This document shows positions 8,439-18,887 of a stretch of 31,703 bases of DNA, piece after piece. The DNA lies in contig LRSR01010552.1 of the NCBI GenBank assembly GCA_001579985.1, forward strand, positions 1 through 31,703, read 5' to 3'. Source of the DNA: Hypsibius dujardini. Taxonomy: Eukaryota; Tardigrada; Eutardigrada; Parachela; Hypsibiidae. Positions within the stretch are counted from its first letter, which is position 1, and the number at the start of each line of letters is the position of its first letter. The translations under genes and the position numbers were made by a program. A model generated the notes under the pieces. The model did not search any database, was not told where the DNA came from, and saw only the letters and a program-made list of their open reading frames with translations.

Positions 8439-10125
8439 CCAGCCACGATTTAGGCAAGCATACACAGACACGGAAATACAATTGCAAGCATTGAATCTAA
8501 TACGCGTTCCAACAGACAGACACACAAACAGATAAACAACAGTAAGGGGTGTGGGAAAACAAACAAGCAAGACTCACTTGAACCCAACTTGATTGCCGTG
8601 ATTAACCGAGGTCTGTAGGATGCGCTCCGTGCTCAAATCCTCAATAAGGACATCCGGTGTCGAGCGTCCTTTGTTAAAGCGGTAGCAGACATCTGTCCAC
8701 AGACAAACACAAACGCGCACTCATAAATCAGCGCGTGCGAACAAACGGTAAGGCATGCGTTCGTTAGGTCAGGTCGAGCGAGCTTACGGAGATATTTGAG
8801 CAGCACTGCCGAAATCACAACGGCTTCAACGCTGGTAATTATCTGAATCGTATTCGCTCGCGAAAGGTTCTTCACGCAATGGAGTTGGTCGGGGCACAGC
8901 TCCTCCGTTAGGATGACAAGGAAAAGCAGCACGGCCAGACCTAAAAATCCAACGAATCAAAATCAATAAATGTACAAAAATATTTGTCAAACAAGTGTCT
9001 TTTATTAATTATATATAATAATAACTAATATATAATAATCATATATATATAATAATAATTAATATATGGAGCGATCAATAGGAGGCATACCAACGGCCGT
9101 GGCGGACAATGGAAACTTCCGGTACACACGTGTCCTTCGGTAGAATTCCAGGTAGCCCCAACTTCGCGACTGGAAATGCATCCTCCTGAGCAAGATGTCG
9201 GCTGTGAAGATGATGAAGAAGAGGGCAATTTGCAGATAGATAATTAACGAGAGCGCAGTCGTGCCGCCGCACTTGTCGGGACAGATGTCCGGCAGGATAA
9301 AGGCAAAAATTGCGTTCAAGGCCTGCAAAAAAAACAACAAAAATTGAACTGCCTTCATGCAATTTGCAGGTAGCTGAAAACTCGAAGAAGTCACAACAAT
9401 GCAGTTCAAAGCGTCCCTCATAACCAATCAATCAAGCGACGGAGGGAAAACCAATCCACCAATCAAGCGAGGGAGGGAGAATCAATCAATCAATCAAGCG
9501 ACGGAGGGAAAACCAATCAACCAATCAAGCGACGGAGGGAGAATCAATCAATCAAGCAAGCAAGCAAGCAAAGGGGTTATAAACACAGTTGCGAATTCTA
9601 TTCGCGTGCTTTCTTGCGATTCTTCTCGCAATCAAGCAAACTCACAATAAAAAGCAGCAGTCCAATGATCACCGGTACACTGCCAATCGGGTGAAACTTG
9701 CGAATTTCTTCATCCTCCCCGGCGGTTAAAACGATGGACGAGGCGAAATGTCCCCCCATGTGCGAGCTCATATCCCAAAAGGCCACATCATCTGTCTCCT
9801 GCATCAGATGGCTCGTGTCTGAATGGGTGGACTGCTGGATGGCGGTAGTGTCAGTAGAACGACCTAACAAATTCTGTAAAACAGACACCACCAATGCAAA
9901 TGAAACAAAAATCATGTATCAAATCAATAATCGGTCAATCAAGCAGACGACTAAGGCGGAAAATGTATCAAATCAATAATCGGTCAATCAAGCACACGAC
10001 TAAGGCGGAAAATGCCAGCATTAATTTTACAGATCCCAAATGAGCTATAATTCAGTTGTGCAATCTTAACTCCTTTTCAGAAGACCTACATCTCGATAGG
10101 TGTTATCCGCTCCAAGGCTGACCAT
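7972..10125 (-). CDS. TMEM192: TMEM192-like lysosomal membrane protein (six exons)
   Basis: Exons on the minus strand: 10125-10090, 9873-9646, 9322-9091, 8940-8788, 8692-8578, 8113-7972; all phases join; 301 aa (human protein 271). TMEM192 is a four-pass lysosomal/late endosomal membrane protein of unsettled molecular function. Four hydrophobic segments lie at about 77-98, 110-133, 167-181 and 198-216. Family marks: RSWGYLEFYRRTRVYRK after TM2, YRFNKGRSTPDVLIED after TM4, and the C-terminal helix EKQADEILFLKRRNSYLSSR. The N-terminus is long and Ser/Thr-rich, with an NLL pair at residues 13-15 directly after the first junction. The last 80 residues contain only C219, close to TM4; the cysteine near the C-terminus that links the human dimer is absent. 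Introns hold short tandem repeats. Confidence 0.93.
8190..8535. repeat. (CAGA)n microsatellite in TMEM192 intron 5
   Basis: Impure CAGA/CAGG tract filling most of the intron 8114-8577, with a pure core near 8400-8437. In the TMEM192 transcript it reads as CTGT repeats, that is, a pyrimidine-rich intron interior. Confidence 0.9.
9421..9580. repeat. About 31-bp minisatellite in TMEM192 intron 2
   Basis: The core AGCGACGGAGGGA recurs at about 9435, 9466, 9496 and 9528. Spacers alternate between AAAACCAATC and GAATCAATC types, so the real period is about 62 bp. It ends in AAGC repeats. Confidence 0.8.
9914..10014. repeat. 49-bp tandem duplication in TMEM192 intron 1
   Basis: A unit starting ATGTATCAAATCAATAATCG occurs at 9914 and again at 9963, with a single difference seen (AGCAGACG against AGCACACG). 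It is a recent local duplication within an intron of 216 bp. Confidence 0.88.
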
Positions 10126-11514
10126 CGTAGCGATAGGAGAAGACTCTTTCGGAGATCCGATAAAAAGGTAAACAAAAATTTGCAAACAGAAAATTCTTCT
10201 TCGATTTGAGATTCAAGAAATGGGCTGAACATGAAATGTTAAGCGTAACTCTCAAAGTTATGAATACATGGAGGTCTGGAGCATCGCCTGGAACTAAAGG
10301 AGAATGGAATTATTTGAAGGCATCTTCCGGGAGACGTAAAGGATTGCAAATGAACAAATGTGAATTAATGAACTTGTTTGTCACTCATCCATCCATGGGG
10401 AGAGTCCGATCATACTGCCATCGAATAGACACACTCACCTCGCAAATTGAAAAAATCTTCATTCAGGCCATCCCGAAATCAGATCACTTGTCTCGTATCA
10501 GTATCTCGCGCACCGCCCACAGAGCCTAAGATTTGCCGACAGACGGCGCGCGAGATAGGATTTCCAGACAGAAAGAAGATTTTGGCTGATCCGCTGTTTC
10601 AAAATAAAATTCGAAATCATTGAGCAAACGAGAAAAATTGTTTGTATTTTTATAACATTAGCCATTTATTTGATAGAATTTACTTTGGCAAAGTTTTGTC
10701 ACTAAAAAACGTCTAAAGTCTAAAAAAAGCATAAAACCGACGCATGTAAACTACTTGTGGACTGCCGTACCCAATTGGTCCTATTAGCTACATGTAGGAG
10801 GAGTTACATTACACTCAATTTTTTCACTAGTCGAACTACCGTAGAGAGACAAATGGAAACGCACCACAGTCTAAGTATCGGAGATTTGGCGTGTCCCTTC
10901 GTAAAATATGGTTTGACTTGGCTTTGGTGTACAAGTACATTCTCTTGGTGTTTGTCACTCATCGGTCATCATCAGTCAGCTGGTGCGTTGTGCAGTGCGC
11001 CATATGCAATTCATAGTGTGCAGTGTGCAGTGCGCCATATGCAATTCATACTGTGCAGTGTGCAGTGCGCAGTTATAAATCGTGCATTGCGCAGTGACCT
11101 TGAATTGGGGTTTGCAGGGTCCGCGCTCTGTAGATGGCGCCATATATTTCCGGCACTGTGTGTTTCTCGAGAAACATTAATTAATGTGAAGGCCAACCAA
11201 AATTTAGTCAGACACGAACGTTTTCCCAATCCTGGCAGTAGCAAGAATACGCAAAGTTTACGAAAAGGTGCAGCAGTTCTCATACGAAGTTTACATATAT
11301 CAAACCAATAATATAACCCGGTACCAACACGTAGTTCGATGAAAAGAGCAAGCCGACAAGAAACGACAGCGAACACAGCGAGCTGAAAAATTGAATCCAA
11401 AGTGATCAAAACAGTACAGAAAATTGTAAGGGATAACTAAACTTACACCTGGGATGATTGAATTATTAATGCGCGCATGCTATGCCGGTGGAAAATTAAA
11501 TTCTGATAGACAAT
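10126..11514. other. Intergenic, no gene supported
   Basis: Upstream of TMEM192 and downstream of GST. Open frames near 10206-10529 (+), 10757-11311 (+) and 11011-11409 (-) show no family resemblance. A 35-bp tandem repeat lies at about 10990-11070 (GCGCCATATGCAATTCATA at 35-bp spacing). The TMEM192 promoter should be near 10126-10250; no TATA box is evident. Confidence 0.5.
10990..11072. repeat. 35-bp tandem repeat, about 2.3 copies
   Basis: CATATGCAATTCATA occurs at 11001 and 11036, each preceded by GTGTGCAGTGCGC-type text, and a third partial copy follows. No coding role is seen. Confidence 0.85.
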
Positions 11515-11706
11515 TACGTGCTGATGGACAATTAAATGGCCGTTTTCGGTGGACAATTAAATGCTGATGGACAATTAAATTCTGATGGACAATTACATGG
11601 CCGTTTTCGGTGGACAATTAAATGGCCGTTTCCGGTGGACAATTACATGGCCGTTTCCGGTGGACAATTAAATTCTGGTGGAAAATTACATAGCCGTTTT
11701 CGGGCG
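11515..11706. repeat. Minisatellite overlapping the GST stop codon
   Basis: Units of about 15-25 bp built from GGACAATTAAAT, TGCTGATGGACAATT and GGCCGTTTTCGGTGGACAAT repeat from about 11515. The last unit, ACATAGCCGTTTTCGG, contains the terminal codons and stop of the GST gene on the minus strand. Several upstream units keep the same text, so they carry mirror copies of the codons for Pro-Lys-Thr-Ala-Met-stop. Confidence 0.85.
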
Positions 11707-12823
11707 TTTCTGAATCCACTCTTTAATGCCCTTCAAGTTCTCGACCCGGGCCTTGTGGGCCTTCAGCAGCGGGTACTTGGCCAGCACGGTCGGCTCGACG
11801 TCCTGCAGCATCCCCATCAGAATGGCAATGTGGATGTCAGCCCAAGTCGGTCCGCTTCCGACAAAGTACTCCGCGTTGCTGTCAGTGTTGGCCTTGAGAT
11901 GCTTCTCGAAAGTCTCGAGGTAGCCGTGCACCGTCTTGTTGAAGTACTCCGCCTTCAGCTTTTCCTTCTTCTCTTTGTCTTCCTCGCGGAACCAACCGAT
12001 CAACCCACCGTTGCGAACATCTAAAAAGTGGCGAATAAAAGCTTTGCTGAACTGTATTTGTGTTTCTTCAAAATAAAACAAAAACACGCATGACAACATG
12101 GAAAGTAGGTTTACTGCTTAATTCTCTAAAATAAAAAGTGCCACTTGTTATTTGCAATCCGAAAAGTTAACATGGAATTAGTAAAATTAGAACCTAAAAA
12201 ATAAACAAAAAGGACCCAATAATTTTTATTAACTAAATGAGAAAAATTGCTCTCAAATCACATTAAAAATATTCCGATAAAATGCACATCCATTTTTCTT
12301 TACGATAACCAGAGTGCGCATAAGAAATTTAATTATTTTATTTTATTTCGATTATTCATTTGCATTCCACAATAATGCATAGAATTTATACGTACCAATA
12401 TTTTTAATATTTTTTTGTGTATTTTATATATTCATGTAACGCTTTAGTCCCTGAGATTATTTTTGCAGTTGCCCATTTTGCGATTAACAAACAGGGTCCC
12501 CGAGGGAAGGACTCGCGCGTACCGTTGACATAATCGACAAGGGCGTCGACTCGCGCCTGCTCCAGATCATCCCGGCCGGCCAAGTTGAAGCGGCGAGCGA
12601 GAAAGCGACAGATCGCGTTGCTCTGCCCGATCACCTCGCCGTCCACCTCGAGGTACGGCAGCGTCCGAAAGGGCGTCGCGTCCTTCTGGTAGGGCCAGTC
12701 CTCGCGTTTGATGCGGTGGTCCTCGTATTCAACCGCCGCGTACGCGAAGATCTGCCGTGCCGTCTCGCCGAGACCGCGCAGGTCAAAGTAGACCAGCTTA
12801 TAAATGGGATCATTCCTGGCCAT
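11686..12823 (-). CDS. Sigma-class glutathione S-transferase (two exons)
   Basis: Exons 12823-12523 and 12020-11686, intron 502 bp, phase 1 junction making D101; 211 aa, the usual length. Cytosolic GSTs conjugate glutathione to electrophiles; sigma members may also isomerise prostaglandin H2 to D2 or reduce lipid peroxides. The N-terminal thioredoxin-like domain spans 7-83, with catalytic Tyr at Y12 in KLVYFDLRG, the sigma-like EDHRIKREDWP at 35-44, the cis-Pro in TLPYLEVDG (P56) and the glutathione-binding QSNAI at 67-71. The C-terminal helical domain runs from about 90, with the GPTWADIHIA motif typical of the family. The start ATG precedes the conserved beta strand by a normal distance. 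A 5' UTR intron is likely (12854-13139). The stop codon sits in a minisatellite, so the last residues may vary between alleles. Confidence 0.95.
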
Positions 12824-12853
12824 GACTGAAGCTGCCGATTACGGTTCTTTTGC

Positions 12854-13139
12854 CTGGAAAAGAAAGTGCCCGAAAACCTCTCACACAAAATAAAATAAAA
12901 ATGAGCAGCACGAAAAACGGCGCACTGAAAGATCTCTGCGCAAAACGACGGTCGACGATCACTTTGTGTTTATTCTCGCTTCTATCGATTTTTATTCTCT
13001 TTGTCCTTTTCTCTCCTTTCCATGTGCGAAAAATCCTCCAGGTAGACACATGCAGACAGACAGACATAAGTCCTCAGCTGACAGCTCGCGGAGTTAATTT
13101 TCAAAATCAGCAAAGGACACTGCTTGACGTCACACTTAC
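12854..13139 (-). other. Candidate 5' UTR intron of the GST gene
   Basis: On the minus strand a donor-like GGTAAGTGTG starts at 13139 and an acceptor with a good pyrimidine tract (CTTTCTTTTCCAG) ends at 12854, 30 bases before the GST ATG. A perfect CRE-like TGACGTCA lies at 13125-13132, just inside the proposed intron. Splice sites are seen; use in a transcript is inferred. Confidence 0.4.
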
Positions 13140-14456
13140 CGCGAAAGGGAAACAGATAAAAAGGGAGAAGAAGATTATTGATTTGCGATTGCAAGTGGAT
13201 TTTCTTTTGCGCTGATCGCTCCGGTATTTGATTATACGGATATTCCACAGACAGACGCGGATTTTTCGGGTGGGTGGTGATTGAGAAAAGCTTTAACTTA
13301 TGCCTCGTGGGAGTAGCGAGGCACTGCTGCACAGCACAATCGTTCCTCGGCGAATTTCTCGGCACGAGAAATGGCGAAGCTCTAGGAAAAACAAACTGTC
13401 AGCATTAGTAGACGCATGCAGGGCACGTGAGTGAGAACATTTTTCCAACCCTATTCAGACAAAACGGGCTCACTCGTCCGGACCAGTAAAGCCACTTTCG
13501 CGTGAATGGGTTTCAATGGAACTCATTCGTAACAGCGGAACTCTGAAGAGGAAACGGCTGCTTTGTGTCGGGCAACGTTGTGAAAGGAGTGGTATTTTAG
13601 CGGAACATTTTCCTATATTTGTGTGCGACAAAGTTGTCGTATACCGTATAGATGTGTAGTGCCATGCAACTGCCAAGAAGTTTCCAGAGCGCGTGATTCG
13701 ACACTCATAGAAATGAGCGAACCGAAGACCCAGCCAGAAGAGGATCTATAAAATATACAATCACATTACTCAGAAGGGGATCTAAAAAACATACCATCAC
13801 ATTTTCGTTGAGTCTGCTGTATTTGGAGTGTTAGTTCACCTATCTGTCTGCCTGTCTGCCTGTCTGCCTGTGCTTGTTGATTAGTTTGTAAATCTGCATG
13901 TCTGCCTGCTGCAGACTGAGGTGGACGAACTAAAGCTGCCTGAACGCCTTTATTAATTAGCCAGTAGAAATCGAATATCAGCCTGGTCCAAGTCGAATTA
14001 ATCACAAGCAAGTCAACGTACATATCTTGAAGATTTTCAGGTAATCCTATATACACCTTGAGAGGATAGGGAGAGTCGCACACACACGTCATGGGAATAC
14101 ATCAGCTGATGCGCACCCCTCGTTCATTATTTGCAATGTTGTCGAGGTTTCGCATTATGTCGGTTCATCATTCTTTCCCACAATTAGATTCTAGGTTTTG
14201 GCTCCGTATTACGAATTTCTTGAACGGCCATCTCTTTACCAGTGCGGTACTGTGTGATCGGTCGTCCTGGATATAGACGTTTTTCGAATATTTGCATATA
14301 AGTGTCGGGGAAACCAATTTTATTCTACTTCCGTCATAGCGATGAGGTGCAGGGAACGTCATCAGGTTGGGTAAACAGCTCGATTAATGGATCAGATGTG
14401 CAACTCAGACTCCATTGTCACGCAGCGGGGTGATATTCGGGGTTTATCTGCTGCCC

Positions 14457-14559
14457 AGACAGATTAAAAGACACAAATAGATAAATAAGCAATCAGACAG
14501 ATAGACAAACAAACGACAGACCGACAAACAGACAAACAAACAGACACACAGACAGACAC

Positions 14560-14601
<42 letters not shown>
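14457..14601. repeat. (CAGA)n microsatellite, intergenic
   Basis: CAGA/CAAA mixture becoming nearly pure CAGA at about 14562-14598. Confidence 0.92.
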
Positions 14602-15496
14602 TCAAGTGCTCATTCGATCCATGGTTCTGAGACAAAATCTCGCCAAAAACTTCTCTTTAAAGCGATTAAAAATTCTAATCGGTATGGCAGGGAGCCTGTA
14701 CAAAGGTTCTCTTTTTGTTGAGCTAACTAACCAGAATCGATTTGTTCGTCATTGTTTTCATCGAAATGGAAACCCACGTTCATGGACAATAAAATGTGAC
14801 ACTGGAAACACCGCCAGACAAATCCGAACTCTCTATGGGGGTGCGTAAAAAGACGTGGAGCTGACTTAAATAGACGGCCCTGTCTATGAATGGAAAGTGA
14901 CGGACGTTGTGATTTGTGGAGTTGACGGTGACACCTGTGAAGAATTCAGTTGGTGTTTCACTGTGGAGCTTTGGATGAATCTATTAGTAATTGGCAGGGT
15001 GTTTAGTTTCACATGGCATATATGCCGATATGCGCACGTTCGAGACCGCTTTGTCCTGCCCTACTTTAGTCATTACTCTGGATAAAAACATCCTGATGTA
15101 GCATCATTCATTAGCAGCTAAAGTCTACTTACATGCTGCAAGAGAAAAACGAATCACAATGCTCATCGTTGTTGACTAAACATGGGCCCGAACGACACGT
15201 ACAATTTCCGGTGCTACCCATGTGGCCGTAAAGCTGTATTTTACCGGAATCACCAATCACTTGATTGATTGATTAACCAATTAATTATGTTCCATCAATA
15301 TTGCCCAAGCAGTGTCACCTATATCTGTTTTTGTCAGTTTTTAATTCTAAAAATTAGAAGATCTAAATTTCGGAAACTTTTCCAAGCGAAAATATCACTA
15401 CCAAACTAGAACGCAAACTACAGGCTAAAACAGAAGTAACCCGGTATACGATTTCGTATCGGGAAGGAGGAGTTGGGGAGTTCCCTTGTTAGCAGT

Positions 15497-15621
15497 TACG
15501 CACGTGGCGAAAACCTTGCGCTAACCGAGTTAATCTATTACACTCGCTGCATGGGTGTCATACACGACCGCCGAGTTGAAGTGCTTAATTCGGTTAGCGC
15601 AAGGTTTATGCCACGTGTGTA
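15497..15621. mobile_element. 125-bp MITE with CACACGTGGC ends and TA borders
   Basis: Arms 15497-15533 and 15585-15621 are reverse complements at 33 of 37 bases. Both ends start with TA followed by C(A/G)CACGTGGC, consistent with a TA target-site duplication of the Tc1/mariner type. The 51-bp centre has no coding potential. A solo related arm is at 6912, and the same terminus ends the element at 23726-23994. Confidence 0.8.
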
Positions 15622-16002
15622 GTATGTTATGCTAAAACTCGTAGACTCACAGTCAGTAAAGTCCTCTAAGTCGGTCAGCCCAGCATTAAGGCCACATGTG
15701 TTGACGAGAGTGCAGACAAATGCCGTCAGCTGTTTACTTTAGCAGCCAGCTGATATGCATGAAAACCGGTTTTTCCGTCAAGCTTTCCGCCGTCATGTCG
15801 TAAAATTTGGAGGCGTTATCATCATTGCTCATATCCTCCATTGCTATTCCAGACAACAAACAATATAGCCAGCATCGAAGTAAAGTCTTCCTTCCATTTA
15901 ACCTTCGCCGTGGCAGAACTTTCCAACCGGATCCTTCCTTCTGTTCTCCTCACGTTTCTCTGCCTCACTACAAGCCCACAACACAACACCAAAACCGCAA
16001 GA

Positions 16003-17785
16003 ATGTCGGAGCACCATCTCGGAAGCCTGAAAAAGTCCTTGGATGAGTTCTCCCTGGATCTTTACCACCAGATCGCGTCGGACCCGACCGCCGCGGAGAA
16101 AAATCTCTTCCTCTCACCACTGAGCATCTCCTCCGCGCTGTTGTTGGTGTATCTCGGCGCCCGGGATGCCACACAGAGGGAGATTGAAGCGGCGCTGCGG
16201 TTGGACAAGCATTTTGGGGGGAAGAAGGAGGCCGTCCTGCAGGCCTACGAAGAAGTGCTGCGCATCTTTGTCCCCTCCGTGGGGAAGGATGGACAACCGG
16301 CATACAGCCTGGCGCTGGCCAATAAGGCTTACGTGCAGACGGGACTGCCGCTGAAACCGGATTATGTCAACGCCATCACTAAAAGCTTGAAAAGCGAGGT
16401 TTGTCCTACAGATCGATGCGTTGATTGGAGGATTGTGTTGATTGGCGTTCGTTTGTTTATCTATTTCTTGAGTCTACGCATTGATTGATCGATAAGTGTA
16501 TTCGATGCCTGAACAAATTTTATATTAGCTCTTCTCACCTATTTGTTTTGGCGTTGGTAGTTGATTTTGAATAACGCCTATTTTCAAGTCCCGATCTTTT
16601 GTATAATGGATTTTCGACGTTAAGTTGTCTGATCATACTTTTCGGCATTTAAAAAATAATCTGTTTTGATTGCCTCAAAGGCAGTGGAGAACAAATGGCT
16701 GATTGATTGATTGATTTGAGGTGACGAATAAGTGGCTGATTGATTGATTTGCGGTGGCGAACATGTGGCTGATTGATTGATTTGCGGTGGCGAACATGGT
16801 TTTCTGCAATGTGATTGATTTCGTTCAGCGGCAAAACGCGGTTGATCATTGATTACAGCAGTTAATAATTGCTATTTCTTTGCAGATTGGGCAAGTGGAT
16901 TTCCAGAAAAACAGCGAAGGCGCTCGTGCGGAAGTGAATCAGTGGGTGGAGAAGCAGACCAACAACAAGATTCAGAATCTCCTCGCACCCGGCTCCGTGA
17001 GTGCGGCGACTCTTCTGGTACTGGTCAACGCCATCTATTTCAAGGGTAAATATATCAGAACTCATTAGAACGATTGACTGATTACGGTGAAGGTTGAGTT
17101 GTTTGTCACCGGGTTCATTGCAGGGTATGAATTGTTGATTGCTTGATTTGATTGCCGCTTGATTGAATAATTGGATTGCTGCTTGATTGATTGATTTGAT
17201 TGGGGCTTGATTGATTGATTTGATTTTGGAGACTTACTAAGCTACTAGCTGAGTTACTTTTATCATTTGACTGTATTGCGTATTTGAATATTTCTTAATA
17301 GCGGACTGGAAGAATAAGTTCGAGGAGAAGGATACCCAAAAGGCCACATTCCACAACATCGACGGACAGGAAGTGCAGGTGGACTTGATGGAGCATAAAA
17401 CAAGTCGCAAGTATGATTACTACGACAACTTTGGCGGCAACGCGGACGCCGAGAGCGCTCTTCCGCCGTTCCAAATGTTGGGCATCCCGTATAAGGGCCA
17501 CGAGATGTCGATGTTGATCTTTTTGCCACGCGAGAAGGACGGCCTGAAGGACTTTGAGAAAGCCTTGACAGTGGAAGCATTGGAGGCCATTCATGGGAAC
17601 GGCGGTTCGCGCAAAGCTCGCGTTTGGCTGCCGCGTTTCAAGTTAGAGGAGTCGTACGACTTAGTGACAATCCTGGAGAAGACGGGCATTCGGAAGCTGT
17701 TTAGCGGGCAGGCGGATTTGAGTGGAATCAGTGAGACCGGGTTGAGCGTTTCCGGCGCCGTTCACAAAGCCTTTGTTGGTATGTG

Positions 17786-17832
<47 letters not shown>

Positions 17833-18063
17833 AAGTTAGTCAGAGGCACGGGCATTTAGTTCAAGCCTGGCGTTTTTCTCTTTGCAGAGGTGAACGAAAA
17901 GGGAACTGAGGCTGCCGCTGCTACTGCCATGATGATGACACGAATGGCTATGACATACGAGGAACCGCCGGTGGAATTCCGTGCTGATCGTCCCTTTCTC
18001 TTTGCCATTCGACACGAGACGACTGGTTTGATCACCTTTCTCGGCCGGGTCGCTCGGTTGTAA
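16003..18063 (+). CDS. Serpin, inhibitory type (four exons)
   Basis: Exons 16003-16398, 16886-17045, 17302-17778, 17888-18063; phases 0, 1, 1; 402 aa, full family length. Serpins trap target proteases by insertion of the reactive loop. Seen: [20 protein letters not shown] near the N-terminus, LVNAIYFK at the exon 2/3 junction, [14 protein letters not shown] mid-protein, [13 protein letters not shown], and a canonical hinge GTEAAAATA at 350-358 followed by [13 protein letters not shown]. By hinge counting P1 is M364 with R363 at P2, but the loop before PPVEF is two residues longer than usual, so the scissile bond could shift. No signal peptide follows the first in-frame ATG, suggesting an intracellular clade-B-like protein. 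An upstream in-frame hydrophobic stretch (LPSVLLTFLCL) lacks an ATG and could be reached only from an unseen exon. Introns carry GATT and CAGA repeats. Confidence 0.95.
16690..16800. repeat. About 35-bp GATT-rich repeat in serpin intron 1
   Basis: TGGCTGATTGATTGATT followed by GGTGGCGAAC-type text recurs near 16696, 16733 and 16766. Similar GATT runs occur in intron 2. Confidence 0.75.
17786..17830. repeat. Pure (CAGA)n next to serpin intron 3 donor
   Basis: About eleven near-perfect CAGA units begin within ten bases of the donor GTATGTGA at 17779. The intron is only 109 bp, so the microsatellite makes up nearly half of it. Confidence 0.95.
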
Positions 18064-18592
18064 ATCCAGACACGCACATCTAATTACACATACCGCACCC
18101 TGGGTGGGTTACCAGTCTATAATTGCTTCAGATTCATGTCTGCCTTGTTCATGTTCCGGTGCTGATGATTCATAGTTTGTTTTACTCCGCATGGAGTTTA
18201 CCTGTTTAGCCTTTCATATATTTCATAGCTTCGCGTCGCGTAGTCGTGTATTCTCATTCCTTCGACGGCTGCTACGTTTTTATTTTTTATATAGAAATTT
18301 GTGTTTGTATTTAGTTTTGCCTGTTTGTGGTTTTTGTTTATTTTCGATCATTACCGTCGGTGTCTTTTACAAAGGCGGAAAACTTGGAATGTACCACAAC
18401 TCTGTCTATCTGTTGTCTGTCTATCTCTCTCTGTCTGTCTCTGTGTGTGTCTGTCTGTGTGTCTGTGTGTCTCTTTGTTTGTCTGTCTGCCTCTCTGTCT
18501 GTCTCTCTGCCTCTCTGTTCATCTGTCTGTCTCGACGGTCTCTCTGCTAGTTCGTCTGTGTTGTTTGGCTGTCATGTATCCACTGACGAGCA
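18064..18592. other. Serpin 3' flank with CTGT microsatellite
   Basis: Probable serpin 3' UTR followed by a T-rich segment and an impure CTGT/CTCT tract at about 18402-18537. No gene is supported. Confidence 0.55.
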
Positions 18593-18887
18593 TTAATCGC
18601 GCAAAACCTGCGTCAACCGAAGATCAAACACATCAAACGATCCCGCTGTGCCGTTGGATCGAACCAAATGCACACCAAAGAATCTCTTTCTGCCATCCTC
18701 ATTCCCAGCACCGTCGCACAGCGGAGTTACGCGGAGATTTCACCTCTCGAATTCTCCCGGCATTCCCAGGGTGACCGCGGCGATGTCGGGCGACCGGTGG
18801 AAGGCCTTCGGATCGTCCTGGATGCTGGAGAAGTCGGGAATGGTCCAATTCACCCTGAAGCGATAGAGCAGTCCCGTCCCGCACTAA
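18593..18887 (-). pseudogene. MATH/TRAF-like domain fragment with stop codon
   Basis: Reading the minus strand from an acceptor-like TAG at 18888 gives RFRVNWTIPDFSSIQ, then DDPKAFHRSPDI, then after an in-frame TGA (at about 18738) LRVTPLCDGAGNEDGRKRFF and GVHLVRSNG, ending at a TAA at 18593-18595. The order (F.v.W.I.dF, a Trp-Leu-x-Val-x-Pro strand, then F.V.L) resembles a MATH domain as in SPOP-like proteins, and the TGA falls where the family has Trp. No other exon or BTB domain is visible nearby. It may instead be an unrelated decayed exon. Confidence 0.4.

Larger units (their letters stand above)
13140..16002. other. Gene-poor intergenic region
   Basis: No gene can be supported between GST and the serpin. 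It contains the CAGA tract at 14457-14601, the short MITE at 15497-15621 and several 60-100-codon open frames with no recognisable domain. The serpin promoter and 5' UTR should lie at its right end; no TATA box stands out. Confidence 0.5.

Noticed and set aside
10206-10529. 107-codon plus-strand frame upstream of TMEM192
   Set aside because: No recognisable domain, starts at no special context, and nothing joins it by splicing. It could be a lineage-specific gene but I cannot support it.
10757-11311. 184-codon plus-strand frame
   Set aside because: It crosses a 35-bp tandem repeat and has no motif; a long frame is plausible by chance here.
15841-16002. Extension of the serpin reading frame upstream of 16003 with a hydrophobic stretch
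   Set aside because: There is no ATG in frame; it would need an unseen exon. The first ATG at 16003 gives a normal serpin N-terminus, so the extension was left as a note.
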